A stretch of 64,000 nucleotides of DNA, taken from NCBI GenBank assembly GCA_037447605.1, contig CM074809.1:2203528-2267527 (forward strand), in the 5' to 3' direction. Of the stretch, positions 47,139-58,828 are shown in pieces (the first letter of the stretch is position 1; each line of letters begins with the position of its first letter). The notes beneath the pieces are model-generated. The model was given only the letters and a program-made list of their open reading frames with translations. It did no database searches and was not told the DNA's origin. This stretch comes from Zygnema circumcarinatum. Lineage: Eukaryota > Streptophyta > Zygnematophyceae > Zygnematales > Zygnemataceae. Both the position numbers and the translations under genes were made by a program.

Positions 47139-50100
47139 ATGACGGGCAACATACATCCAGCCCTACAGCATATCGCCGGCTTGGCTGAGCAAAGGGCACG
47201 ATCAGAACAGTATAAGCAACTGCTGAATGCGATTATTGCCACCAATAATGTTGGTGATGCGAAGGCTTTCGTGAATCATAGTAAAGTCTGCTGTCATATA
47301 CCTTCTACAAATACTATTTGCTGCAAGGATAACGAATCGTCTCCGTTAATATTTGAGAGGACACTTATTAGCACAATTTTTTGGTCTATCTGAAGCTGAC
47401 ATTGACCTTGTTGAGCAGTGGTGACAGACGAGGTGCCACTGGGCATTTCAAGACAATTGCTACAGATGTTTGCACAAGAACTGAACAAGCTTGAGCCCGA
47501 AGCTCATAAAGAGGTTGCACAACATGCATTAACACAGATTCAGCCGCGCGTTGTCTCGTTCGATGAACAGGTATCTTGCAAGTGTGCTGTAGTGGTTATT
47601 CTGAGGAGTGAATGCGCCTGTATGTTTTTCGGTTTCAGCAATGGATTGCTCCATCAGTTGAGCACAAACCTCAAAATCCTCCAGCCTCCAGGAAGCTTTA
47701 TTGGAGCTTTAGGAGTAAGAATTTGCGGAAATGGAGGTTGCAGGTAGCTACAATCAGAGAAGGACTGGCCGAGCTCTATGAAAACGAGGAACATTGGTCA
47801 AAGGCCGCTCAAATGTTGGGAGGAATTGACTTAGACTCTGCGAGCAGGTAGGGCAGTTACAATGCTTGCACACGAATGCTTGCCACGTTTAAACGGGCTT
47901 GTAACTGATTGTCTTGAATCGACCTGTTGCAGAAACCAAGACACCACCTTTCGCTTGAGTAAATGTATCAAAATCGCACTACTATATCTTGAGGTAATTT
48001 TTTTGGCCGGTTCATAGAATGAAAGTGCTCTATTTGTTCTCCATTCGATTGCAAGCCAGAGGCAATAACAATGAATCAGTTTTGTGAAGCTCCAGACAAT
48101 GCATTTGGATGAGTAGCTGAATGACATTCTATATTCAGCACGAGCAAAGTTGACTTTCCTCCACACCTAAGTTTCTGATTGCTTTGCAGGATGATGATGC
48201 TCTCAATGCGGAAACCTATATCAAGAAGGCATCGTTTGACATGGCCGCCTGTAAAGATGAAGCTTTAGAGCTTCAGTATAAGGTTAGCAAATGGATTTCC
48301 CCCCTCGTAAGCAGGGTGACAAATTGTTTGGTTGCTTCTTTAGACGTCCGCATTTTATATCATTTCTTTCAGCTCAATATTTATGTAAACGTGTATTTAT
48401 TAGATGCGGATTATTTATTAAACCCTAAAAGCAAGTTCTCACAAGAGCTCTCCTAGAATCATCTTTTAATATTACGTCAATCTGATGCAACTGGACACTC
48501 TTCTCCTCGCACAGGTTTGCTCTGCTCGCATTTCGGACTCAAAACGAAAGTTTTTGGAAGCGGCATTGAAGTACTATGACCTATCTCAACTGGAAAAACG
48601 TGAAATTGGTGGAAGGTGAATATTATTTTCTGCCAAATCAAGATTACCAGTCACCTTTCCGAGGATGGCTTATTACTTAGGCCTTGTTTTCATTTTTCCC
48701 CTCTATTCATATCGATAGTGCATGTCGTCCAGCCCCATTGCGAAGGCCTTAAGGGCATTGATGGCACAGTAATTGGTTTATGGTTGTTGATGCAGGCGAA
48801 TAGATGAAGATGAACTCCAGCAAGCGCTAACCGCTGCTGTAACTTGCACAATACTGGCAGCTGCTGGTCCTCAACGTTCTCGAGTACTAGCTACTCTTTA
48901 CAAGGTAAGCGGCTCCAATCAGCTTTGCCGAAGGTAATGCAGGAATGCTACTTTTGCAGAAGACTGTTGTGTTCGTTGCTTCTAGTGTAAACGATCTTCC
49001 AACTTTATACAGTTTTTGTGGACTTATTCCCTGTAACCAATTTAAGGGCTCAGCAGGAATTTGCTGCTATTAGGTGAACGAGATGTCTAGCCGGTTTGTA
49101 AGTTTGTTCCATCCGCACGTCAGGTCCATATCAGTGTCCTGCACTGCCGTTGGCTGTCAGCACTCCCCAGCCAAGCCAGGGGTTCCTAAGCAAGCAAATT
49201 TCCTACAGCAGTATCAGGCATCCTGATTGCTGATGCGTTCACTTGCTTCAATGTCAGGATGAACGCTGTTCCAAGTTAAAGATTTATCCAATTTTACAAA
49301 AGGTAAACATCTGCATGTCCCTTCCTTCGTCACGCAGTCAGCATTTGTTTGAGAGCGTTAGAGCAACGGGAAGTCCTATTCTGTTTCTCCCTGCCTCCTT
49401 TAAACTATTTAGAGTCTAAACTCGATATTATTTTCTACAGGTATATCTGGAGAGAATCTTAAGGAGGCCAGAGGTTGAAGCTTTTGCCCAAGAGTTGAAG
49501 CCTCATCAGGTGAAAAGCTTTGTGAACCTACTCCTTCGGAAGTTTGGACGAGTTTTAGTATCGATGGTAATCTGGAATTTGTAGAAGTGATCTTAATCAA
49601 CAGGCCAAGTAAAGTACTTAAAGCTTTTTCCTCAAGAGCTCAGTTTGATGCACATTTGGTTGCCAGTACGCGCATGAGCATACGCGCACATACCACGTGT
49701 CAACATGTTCGCAGGACCACGGTCTCAGCCATTCGTGATTTAGACGAACCCTTGCTTTAAAGGCTGACAGGAGTTCCGTGCTATTGTGCTTTGATGAACA
49801 GAAAGCTACGCTTGCTGACGGATCAACTGTCTTGGATCGTGCTGTTATAGAACACAACCTTTTGAGTGCCAGCAAGTTGTATACAAATATAAGGTTTGGA
49901 CTTTTTCTTCGTTACATGTGACGAGCCAATCAATCCCAGTCAGTCCTCCCAGTCAGTCAATGTCATGATTGTAGCATGGGCTTGTAGATCGAAGCAATTG
50001 AGACAGGCTGTTGCAGTACCAGATGTTACAAAAGCTAGGGCCCCATTTGCTCCGAGTTTCAAGAGAGGATTGCAGTCTGTCCGTATGTGCTATCTGTGTG

Positions 50101-51207
50101 TGTATGTCCTGTGTTTATAATCTGTTTTTCTGACTCTGATGCTGCCTTGCAGTTTCGATGAATTGGGTGCACTTCTGGGAATTGATCCGGATAAGGTAAA
50201 GTAGCGTTTCTGAATCGAGATGCATGTGGAAGGATGTTTATGTTTGAATCTGGTAGACAACTTGTCAGACACGAACAGCTGTTAAAATCTCTCACACGTT
50301 TATATAATGCAGGAAGTTGAGCTACCACTGATTGTTCCATTCGTACTGAGAATGGCTTCCTTCGTGAATTGGACCACCCAAGCTATCTTTGCTCACAAAA
50401 TTGGGGATTCAAGAAAAACTTACATGCCAGATATGGAAAGTGGAATTGAAGCTGATGCTAGAGCCTTATTTAGGCCTTTCTATGGCGGTTCTGCTGGAAA
50501 TAACTCGACGAATGAAGATTACCTGAATAAGTGATGGATCTAGAAAGGGACCCTGCATCCAAAGCCAGGATTGACATCTGTGGCTGCATCCATGTGATTA
50601 CTAAACTGGCGGACCCTTACGATTGTGGCTCTTCTTGCAGGCAGAGAAGATCGCTGCACGGATGATTTCAGAAGACAGAATGAGGGGTTCCATAGACCAG
50701 GTAAATTCCAGCCAATTTCTGGAAGTTCAGCTCTGGAGTCGTCAAGGCTTATTAATATGGGAAGATCCTCTAGGGTCATTAAACCATATTGAAATTGTTT
50801 GTTTTGGTATCTATTCAAATTTACTTGGGTCCTTTTGATTGTTCTGGTGTTCATGCAGGTGGAAGGTGTGTTGCAGTTCAACAACGATATCGAGGAATTG
50901 CAGCAATGGGATCAGCAGGTAATATGGCTTAGGTCTTTTAGAGTTTTTATGATCTCTCCTTATAAAGGCGCTGCAGCTTACCATGGCGTATATGTTAAGG
51001 TCCAGTTCTTCTTTCATGAAGCACTGTATTGCCTCACCCTCGTAGTTGGTAGGTAATTGCTGAGTGAAACGTTTCACGAGTTTCACGAGAAAACTAACAT
51101 TTTTTTTCAACGGGGTGGATGGGAACTGACAGATTGCAAGCATTTGTCTTGCGCTGAATGATGTCCTCGACAGTGTTCGGAAAAAGGGAGTGATCATTTC
51201 GGTTTGA
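47139..51207 (+). CDS. CSN4: COP9 signalosome subunit 4 (CSN4), with an apparent +1 frameshift
   Basis: CSN4 is a PCI-domain scaffold of the complex that removes NEDD8 from cullins. Fourteen exons: 47139-47280, 47419-47570, 47744-47847, 47933-47993, 48190-48282, 48515-48615, 48796-48904, 49258-49302, 49441-49509, 49802-49894, 50153-50195, 50641-50700, 50859-50918, 51133-51207. Family segments include [92 protein letters not shown] and [19 protein letters not shown]. All exons keep phase except exon 10 (49802-49894). There a run of five T (49860-49864) sits where the conserved [11 protein letters not shown] needs four. With four T the protein is 401 residues, close to the plant length of 397. 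Either a sequence error or a real disabling insertion. Confidence 0.93.
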
Positions 51208-51871
51208 GGTCAAAGCTGAGGCCCGTAACGTGAAACTTCTAGTAATAATGCGAGAATCTTAATAGCTATGCCATGGTCTTGGAAATGGGTGACCCATTTG
51301 GATCTTCTACTGCCCATCATATTTTCCGACAACCCTCCGGGAGTAGAGTTCTTCAATTTCTTCCCAAGATGGGCGAGTCATGAACGTTTCTTGCACAGTT
51401 GCTGTGCAGGCAAGTACAAAATTCAAAATTCCACGTGGACGCAGCCTGGCAACATACTCGATCAATAAATTCCTGACCGAATTTCAGAAATGGAACAAAA
51501 TTGAATCTCTGAACGACTGGTGTACTATCACCTTCGCTTGTGCGGTCTGCACTAGGAAGTGTGGGGAGTATTAACGCAAGTAGAAAGTCTTCATCATGTC
51601 AAAGGTTTTGCAACACCTCGAAACAATCAATTCCAAGCCCTTACATTTGAGGAGCCAAAACCTATAGATTGCTGTTCTTTCCGAGGGGTCGTCCAATTGT
51701 TGGAAAATGACCGCAAAAAAAAGTGGACTAAATTATCTGCCCAGCTTCAAACGCAACTATTTTGGCCCTTCAGAGTTATGAGCGGACAGTCGGTTTGTTG
51801 AGTGCATTCAGAGACGACGTGAGCTTCACCAAAGAAGTCACGGAGTGATGTTGAAGCACACACTCCACGGC
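51208..51871. other. Intergenic between convergent CSN4 and RRP9 genes
   Basis: About 660 bp with no coding signature; probably the two 3' UTRs. A repeated phrase, gaagtcacggagtg-like near 51830, is not extended enough to call. Confidence 0.5.
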
Positions 51872-54800
51872 TTAAGAGAGCTCCAAAGGATGAAGCATGA
51901 CGCCATTGCGAACGCCTCCCATCCGCCCCCATCGCCCCAATCTCGGCTCCTGCAGAAACGACATGCGCCTCCCCCACCTCTGAGTAATTTCAACCTTCAA
52001 ACCGTGTAAGCAGATGTGCTTCAGTCGAGCTTGAAAGGTAAGTCGCACACTGAGGCAAATACTGAATGGCAGTGAACACCTCACCTGACCGGTGCCTGCA
52101 AGCAGAAAACGTCCGCTGTTGGCAAATGCGAGGGAGTTCACGAAGCCATTCTGCATTCCCTCCCTCCACCCCCACCGCCAAGGGACAGAATCCAAAACAT
52201 GAGAGCCATTCTCAATGAAACTTGACAAGAAACAGAGTTAAAGTTAAAAACACCATAATGTAGGGCGACGCGGATAATAGGGCTGCCCGCCATAGGCCTG
52301 GGACAAGGGAAATCGAGTCTGGCCTCAACTAATTCGAATGACGTTTGCAGGCAGCACATTCAGGTGCTGCTTGCCAACCATTGTCTGCCTTGAACATAGG
52401 ATGGGTCCTTTATCTGATAATGTGAATGCTGCTCTTGCTCTCTCCTTGGAAATGCATCTGGCAGTACCGTTAACTCACTAACTTACAGGCCAACTAGGAG
52501 CTTCGAAGCTAGTAAACTTCGTTAAGGGCAGTCAACATCCGCATATAACATCTGAAGAAGACCTGTTCATGAGCATCGCGTGGACACAAATACTCAAAAA
52601 GCATACGATCTGGAGTAGAGAACTCACAGTAGGCGACGAATGCAGAGGCTGAAGAGAGTGTCCGGCAATGTCGCACCGCCACAAGCGCACACGTCCGTCT
52701 GCAGCTCCGCTGGCTGCTAAATCTGTGCCGCGGCATACAGCTACAGCTCCAACCCAACCCTGAGCTGCGCCACCCACCCCCACATAGGGCATGGACCCTG
52801 CCTGCAACCCATTGGATAGGTGCTCGCCGGTTGCTTGTTCCCCTCGCTCCTCAGCGTCACCCGCTTCATGATTATGGTCTGTCACGCCATTGGCCATTGC
52901 ATCCTTCACCTGTACACCCATGAAGCTGCCAATCGCTTCAGTTGCAGTCACTGTCCACAGCCCATCGAAGAGCTTGCACATCAACAAACAAAAGGCTTTG
53001 ATATCCTCACCACACCGTGGGCCGCCCGCACAATATGTACAGGCTTTTTCCGAAGGGCTGACCATAACGCTAAGGAGCCATCCTCGGAGCCAGAGACGAA
53101 GTCATTTGGAGTAATCAAAGCACAGCAGTCGATGGATGAAGAGTGCCCTCTCAACACAAGCTGTGTCTCCTCCGGAACCTACATGTGGAAAACCCTCCTA
53201 AAATGAAGTAAGAAATCACTCATACTATCCTGGCTATTAGACGTTGCCCAGGATACGCAATCGATATAGCGGGCACACGCAACAAGTACTACCTTCACCA
53301 TCGTCTTCCAGCATTGGCTTGCTACGCAAAAAATATGTACAAAATGAGAAACTCAAAACACAACACTTTAAAGGACAATGTTTCGAATATACAAAACACA
53401 AGTCATCCTGTAGGTAGTGATGAGAAAAAAAAACCTTCCAAATGCGGCAAGTCCGATCACGTCCAGCAGATAGCACACGCTCCGTACGGAGGCAATCAAG
53501 AGCTACAACTTCGCTCTGGTGGCCATATAGGGAGTCCATGTAAGCCAGGTCATCTACACTCCAGATTTTGAGGCTGCGGTCATAAGAGCCAGAGAAAAGC
53601 TGGTGTGTTCCCGTGCGAAAAGCCAACCCTGCTACGGCTCCCCTGTGACCTGCAAAGGCCTGATACCCGCACCACATGAGCTATTGAACAGGTTTTGTAG
53701 AAGGGCGCATAGAACTCCATCCACTATTTATGGTGGGCCTATACAAAAATTCAAAACACATAAGTTCATCTTAAGCCACTCTCGAACAACTTAAATTGAG
53801 TAAATACCCTCAGACTAAGACTAATTTACACTATCAACTTAAACCCTTGGCCGAGTCCTGAGTCCTGAGCACTGCTCAACTTTTAAAACGCCAACTGCGA
53901 CTTTCCCACGAAAATCGGATTGGCTTCAGATGCAAACAAGAAGAACAAGTTGCTGTTTAGCTACTTTGCACGGTCCTCTCAACTGGCTAAACCCAGAGTA
54001 TGTGAATGGAAAGGAAAGATGTTTGGCCAGGACCTGCACGTGCTTGTGCGTTCTCATGTCCCAGATGTGGACCTGGCGATCAAGACCTCCTGCAGCCAAA
54101 TAGTGGCCATCCGAGCTGACTGCTAGTGCCAATACATGGCGGCTCTGCAGCCTTTTCTTGCCCTGTTTGCCTCCACTTTGAGTCCCTTTTATAGGTACTG
54201 CCGCAGGCCATTCCAAAACTGAGCTGACTCCTGTCTCTACATTCCAGTGCGCCACCATTCCATCTTTTGACGCAGAAAAGGCTTGCGAGTCGTCGCCAGT
54301 GAGTGCAATCGCTGTCACGGATTGACGATGTCGCCGGCCAACAACGCGCGGCTCCCCAACCTGCACTCTGTAGGCATTACAACACCGCCTCATCAGTTCC
54401 ACTATTACTTATCTACGTGAAAAAGCTTAGTGTGCACCCCGTTCGCCAAGCTGTCGGCTTGTGGTTAAAATGAACTTGCAGAATACTCACCTGGCTGCTA
54501 TGAAACGTAGCGCTTTGCCACTCTCCTCCCGCTGCTCCTGCATCAGGCGATGAGCAACCAGCGTGTCCCGCTCTCCCTCCGGCCCTTCACCATCTTGCAA
54601 TCCATTACCTTCAGGTCTCTTTTCCGAAAAAGCTGCCGCCTTGACGCGGTCCAAATAAGCCTTAGCAATTCGCAACCTTTTTGCATCAGCGGTCTCCTCT
54701 TCTTCCACTTCCTCCTCCCCTGCCCTGTCAGCGCCAGACCTTTCTGCGAGCTCCTCGTCCTCTTCACTACTCAGAACTTCATTCTCCTCGTCCAAACCTT

Positions 54801-54888
54801 TAGCCCCATGGTCCACATCTCTCCGCCGTTTCCGTCCAGTGTGTGCCCTTGTCCTCTGTGTTGCAGACGACCGTTGCCGAGGAGCCAT
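51872..54888 (-). CDS. RRP9: U3-55K/RRP9-like WD40 protein of the U3 snoRNP
   Basis: RRP9 binds U3 snoRNA box B/C and acts in 18S rRNA processing in the nucleolus. Seven exons in phase give about 528 residues: 54491-54888, 54034-54367, 53435-53659, 53016-53178, 52628-52950, 52085-52150, 51872-51949. The N-terminus is basic then acidic (GRKRRRDVDHG, EEEVEEEE), followed by AKAYLDRVKAAAF. WD40 blades follow: SVTAIALTGDDSQAFSASKDG, VLALAVSSDGHYLAAGGLDR, GHRGAVAGLAFRTGTHQLFS, GHQSEVVALDCLRTERVLSA and CCALITPNDFVSGSEDGSLA. The last blades are GWVGAVAVCRGTDLAASGAA and GFVNSLAFANSGRFLLAGTG, ending in GRWGRM...NGVMLHPLELS. A 60-residue insert after blade 5 is low complexity. The ATG at 54888 starts the basic nuclear segment. 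Exon edges are good to about one base. Confidence 0.93.
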
Positions 54889-55123
54889 GAATTCTGCCGA
54901 GTGACCGCCAAGAAAGAGATACAGCAATACTTGAGCTCAAGAGCAAGAGTGCCCCTCGAGAATTCCTGCGAGAGAGAGTTGCAGGCAGCGGTCGAAGGCG
55001 GCGGGAGCTTCAGCCTCGTCCCTCGCGGAGGGAGCAGGAACGCACCCGGCCCCGCCAGGCGGCAAATTTCCTCCGACTTTTTAAGAATTGCTTCATCGTT
55101 GGAAAGGTTTTACTTTTCTATAC
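54889..55123. promoter_or_regulatory. Proximal upstream region of RRP9
   Basis: Only about 235 bp separate the RRP9 start codon from the minisatellite. The stretch is GC-rich with no obvious TATA box. A frame on the plus strand through here belongs to the minisatellite artefact. Confidence 0.35.
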
Positions 55124-56070
55124 CGCCCCTCGCCCCTCGATACGCAGCCACGCCCCTCGATGCGCAGCCACGCCCCTCGATACGCAGCCACGCCCCTCGA
55201 TACGTAGCCACGCCCCTCGATACGCAGCCACGCCCCTCGCTACGCAGCCACGCCTCTCGATACGCAGCCACGCCCCTCGATACGCAGCCACGCCCCTCGA
55301 TACGCAGCCACGCCCCTCGATACGCCGCCCCTCGATACGCAGCCACGCCCCTCGATACGCAGCCACGCCCCTCGATACGCAGCCACGCCCCTCGATACGC
55401 AGCCACGCCCCTCGATACGCAGCCACGCCCCTCGATACGCAGCCACGCCCCTCGATACGCAGCCACGCCCCTCGATACGCAGCCACGCCCCTCGATACCA
55501 GCCACGCCCCTCGATACGCAGCCACGCCCCTCGATACGCAGCCACGCCCCTCGATACGCAGCCACGCCCCTCGATACGCAGCCACGCCCCTCGATACGCA
55601 GCCACGCCCCTCGATACGCAGCCACGCCCCTCGATACGCAGCCACGCCCCTCGATACGCAGCCACGCCCCTCGATACGCAGCCACGCCCCTCGATACGCA
55701 GCCACGCCCCTCGATACGCAGCCACGCCCCTCGATACGCAGCCACGCCCCTCGATACGCAGCCACGCCCCTCGATACGCTCGATACGCAGCCACGCCCCT
55801 CGATACGCAGCCACGCCCCTCGATACGCAGCCACGCCCCTCGATACGCAGCCACGCCCCTCGATACGCAGCCACGCCCCTCGATACGCAGCCACGCCCCT
55901 CGATATGCAGCCACGCCCCTCGATACGAAGCCACGCCTCTCGATACGCAGCCACGCCCCTCGATACGCAGCCACGCCCCTCAATACGGGACCACGTCCCT
56001 CGATACGTAGCCACGCCCTACGATACGGGTCCACGCACCTCGATACGGGCTAACGCACCTGGATACGAGG
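55124..56070. repeat. 20-bp minisatellite, about 47 units
   Basis: Head-to-tail ccacgcccctcgatacgcag. Most units in the middle are identical. Irregular units occur near 55325 (half unit), 55497 (18 bp) and 55780 (28 bp). Decay is strongest at the upper end (55940-56070), where cgatacggg variants appear. It lies about 235 bp upstream of the RRP9 start codon. As 20 is not a multiple of 3, every frame cycles through a 20-residue repeat and stays open on both strands. Confidence 0.97.
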
Positions 56071-56199
56071 CGGATCCGACAATGTACGGACAAGAGCGTT
56101 GCCACGTGGGCCATCCATAGCGCGCCACGTGCTGCCTGGCCAGCGAGGCGCCGCGCGGCCCGAGTGAGCAGATCGACCGCCTCAGGCCGCAGTAGGCGG

Positions 56200-56230
56200 A
56201 CGGGCGGACGGACGGACGGACGGACGGCGA
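56200..56230. repeat. Short (CGGA)n microsatellite
   Basis: Five or six cgga units. Related in composition to the (CCGT)n tract at 20.85 kb when read on the other strand. Confidence 0.8.
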
Positions 56231-56392
56231 CCGCGAGGGCGGTCGACGTGCCGCATGTTCTTTTTTTTGGTAAGCGAGCAGGACAGTCATGCCGCGGCCG
56301 CCCGCCCGCACTCACTCCCTCCCGCCCGGTCTATGCCTCGCGCTGGCGGCGCGTCATGGCATGACATGACATAGGGACAGGCTCTGCTGCTT

Positions 56393-56614
56393 CAGGGGCG
56401 GACCTACACATACAAGTTCGAAGGGCTTAGGCTCCCCTCAGATTTTGAAAATTCAACTTTTTTTTTATATTTTGTCTTATGTATGTCATGCTGAAAGAGG
56501 GCTTAGCCTCTTCTCGGCAAATATCTTGGATCCGCCACTGTTTGTGACTGCACCCCTCCATGGGCGAATCCAAGATTTGGTCTAAGCCCTCAAACTCGTA
56601 ATGTAGGTCCGCCG
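56393..56614. mobile_element. ~220-bp inverted-repeat element, MITE-like
   Basis: ggcggacctaca at 56397-56408 pairs with tgtaggtccgcc at about 56602-56613. The similarity runs inward through agggcttag and ctaagccct. The left end cagggg-cgga also has an internal partner, tccgccactg, ending near 56541, so a smaller element (56393-56541) with CAG-type hAT-like ends may be present. No coding sequence and no clear 8-bp duplication. Confidence 0.6.
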
Positions 56615-56859
56615 TTGGCGAGAGGCCCGCCGCGACTCTGCCGCCGAGTTTGTTCCCATGGCTGTTCAGACTTTGATGTCTCCCTTCCTCCTCCAGCGCG
56701 CGCCCACCGCTCCTTCGCGATGCATGCACGCCCCTCCCGGAGGGAAGGAAGGAAGGGCCCCTGCGGCCATGCTCGCCACCTTCCTTTGATCGGCAGCGCA
56801 TTTCTGTCGCCCTCCAGAGCGGCCTCGCCTCTCCCTCCCTCCGGCGTGCCGCGGCTGTG

Positions 56860-57085
56860 GGTGGCCGTCCGCCTTTACCCCCCTCCGCACGATGTGCCCC
56901 ATATCGCCGACCTGCGCGGCTGCTTCTAGGGCCGCGCTGTTGGGCCCTGATTCAGGTTTCAGATCATCGCTTTTTTCTATCGTCCTTGGGTCCTCTGTGA
57001 ATTGTGACCAGTTCCTCGTCGTTCCCCATGTTGACCTTTTCCATGTACGTTTGATGTCATCGCCATCGTGACATGAATGCCAGAC
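56860..57085 (+). mobile_element. LINE 3' end, plus orientation
   Basis: A frame ends at 56927-56929 in PHDVPHIADLRGCF, the conserved C-terminus of the 21.6-kb LINE. The following tail has ctgcttctagggc(c/t)gcg, gtgaccagttcctcg and tccatgtacgtttgatg, then a hairpin gatgtcatcgccatc at 57053-57067, then gtgacatgaatgcca. The copy is 5' truncated. Confidence 0.75.
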
Positions 57086-57090
57086 TTCCA

Positions 57091-58828
57091 TTCACATGCA
57101 AAAACTTGCGTTTTCAAACCAACATTGCGTTCATGGACGACGTGTACGCGCATGCTCGCAAGTGTTTCCATCCGCGCACGTTGTCGGCGGTTCTGCGCTG
57201 ACGCAAACAAACCGGTCCGTCTGACCGCGATCGATCCAAAAGGATCAAACGCCACGGAAGATGAGATTCTGCATTGGCGATTCGCTCGCCGTACGCAAAA
57301 CCGCCGTCGCGATTGCCGTCCGTCCGTCCGCCCGTCCGTCCGTGTCCGCCCAGTGCGGCAGTCTGCGGTCTGCTCGGGTCGCCTCTCGCCGACCAGGCAG
57401 GCAGCACGTGGCGCACCACGAGCGGTCCACGTCGGACGAGCGCAGGCCGGCCCTCCCCTCCCCTCCCGTTGATGGCGCCCCGGCGGCCGCCTCCGCCAGT
57501 TGGCACTCGGCACTTGGCAGCCCCTCCCCCCCCTCTCCGTCCCTCTCCCGCTTTGAACTCGTGTCTCGCGTGCGTGCGAACAGTAAAGAACCAGGTCCGC
57601 TTCCGCACGTGGGAACGCCTGGCGACGGCCGACGGGGCGAGGCCGCGCCGGCCGGGCGGGCGGTGACGCTGGTTCCTCGCCTCCCTCCCTCCTTCCCTCC
57701 CTGCGGGCGGGCGGGCGGGCGCCGCCAGCGAGCGAGCCAGCGAGGCAGCCAGCGCGATCTGCGGCGGAGTGGGCGGGCGGGCGCGAACCGGCCCGGCCCT
57801 GCTCTGCCGCGGGATGCAGCCGCCCAGGCAGCGCCCCGTTCGCGCCCGCCACGTGGCAGGCCCTCGCTGCTCACAGGCCTGTAGGCTGGGCCTCGCGGGA
57901 GGGGGGAGGGAGGGAGAGGGAGAGAGAGAGCTAGGCGAGCGAGAGTGGGAGAGTGGGGGAAGGGGGGGGGGAAACGGAAGCACCTCTCAGGAGACATTGG
58001 CACGCGACGCTTGCTGTTGGAAACTTCCTGCGGGCGGAGTTTCCTGCACCTGGCTCTGTAACAGCTGGATATTGAGTCGCGTGCTACGGAGAGATGCTGA
58101 AGCAGGAGCGGTGATTCTTCATGGATTTTAGTATGGGCGGAGATGGCAGGAGGAGCGCGCTTGTCCCTTTGGCATGGGCATTGTAGCAAGGAGGAATCGA
58201 GTGGACTTAGAGGTTTTTCCGTCCACAGCTTTGAAAGGGCTCGATTGAATCCAACGGTTAGCTTGGTAGGGAAGGACTCATCTCCTGCCGATTTAGAGGG
58301 CGAAGACCTTTTTGTTTGCCATTCAGTTTAGAAGGTTCCGAGCTTTCAAACGGACACATCTTTCGTACAATTAGCTCTGTAAAGGCTTTGTAGTAACACC
58401 TATCAAGGCAGGCAGGTGGTAGGGGTGTCACTTGCTATGGATGATCTATAATTATTTTTTCGGCTGTTTTATTTTCCGATTTTGGAGTTGCTTTAAAACT
58501 TCGTTGTTAAGGAGGTGCACTCGTCAACCAGGCGGACAGATTTATTCGCGCTTTTAGGTCAGAATTTTGATCTCCTGTTGTTTCAAGTTACAATCAGGCA
58601 TCGAAGTACTCGACTTTCCGACTCTCGCTCTGACTTTTCAAATCAAACGCTCAGTTATCCTTCTGCGCTTTGTTTTCTCCAAAGCATGGGGGGGTGATTG
58701 CACTCTCTCTAGACATTAATACTCGATCTTACAAATCTGCATCAGGTGCAGGAGAATATCTTGCAGCTACCGTACTGTGCTGCATGGACTAAGAACTTGA
58801 TACAGGCTCGCTGGGGTTGCTTGGAGCC
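57091..58828. promoter_or_regulatory. GC-rich upstream region of the PRAF gene
   Basis: Contains a short (CCGT) run at 57318-57345, cgggcgggcggg words near 57700-57780, and a purine tract with ggggggg around 57900-57975. Long overlapping frames on both strands reflect composition. The 58140-58828 part is less GC-rich and may be transcribed as 5' UTR with an intron ending near 58805. No start site fixed. Confidence 0.4.

Noticed and set aside
54550-56034. Frames of 264-486 codons on both strands upstream of RRP9
   Set aside because: They are produced by the 20-bp minisatellite, which is open in all frames. They repeat a 20-residue block and match no family.
55124-56070. Possible CRISPR-like array
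   Set aside because: Units are contiguous with no spacers, and the host DNA is nuclear eukaryotic.
56977-58189. Several overlapping frames of 200-314 codons
   Set aside because: GC-rich DNA with few stops. The proteins are Arg/Ala/Pro-rich and share no motif; part overlaps a LINE tail.
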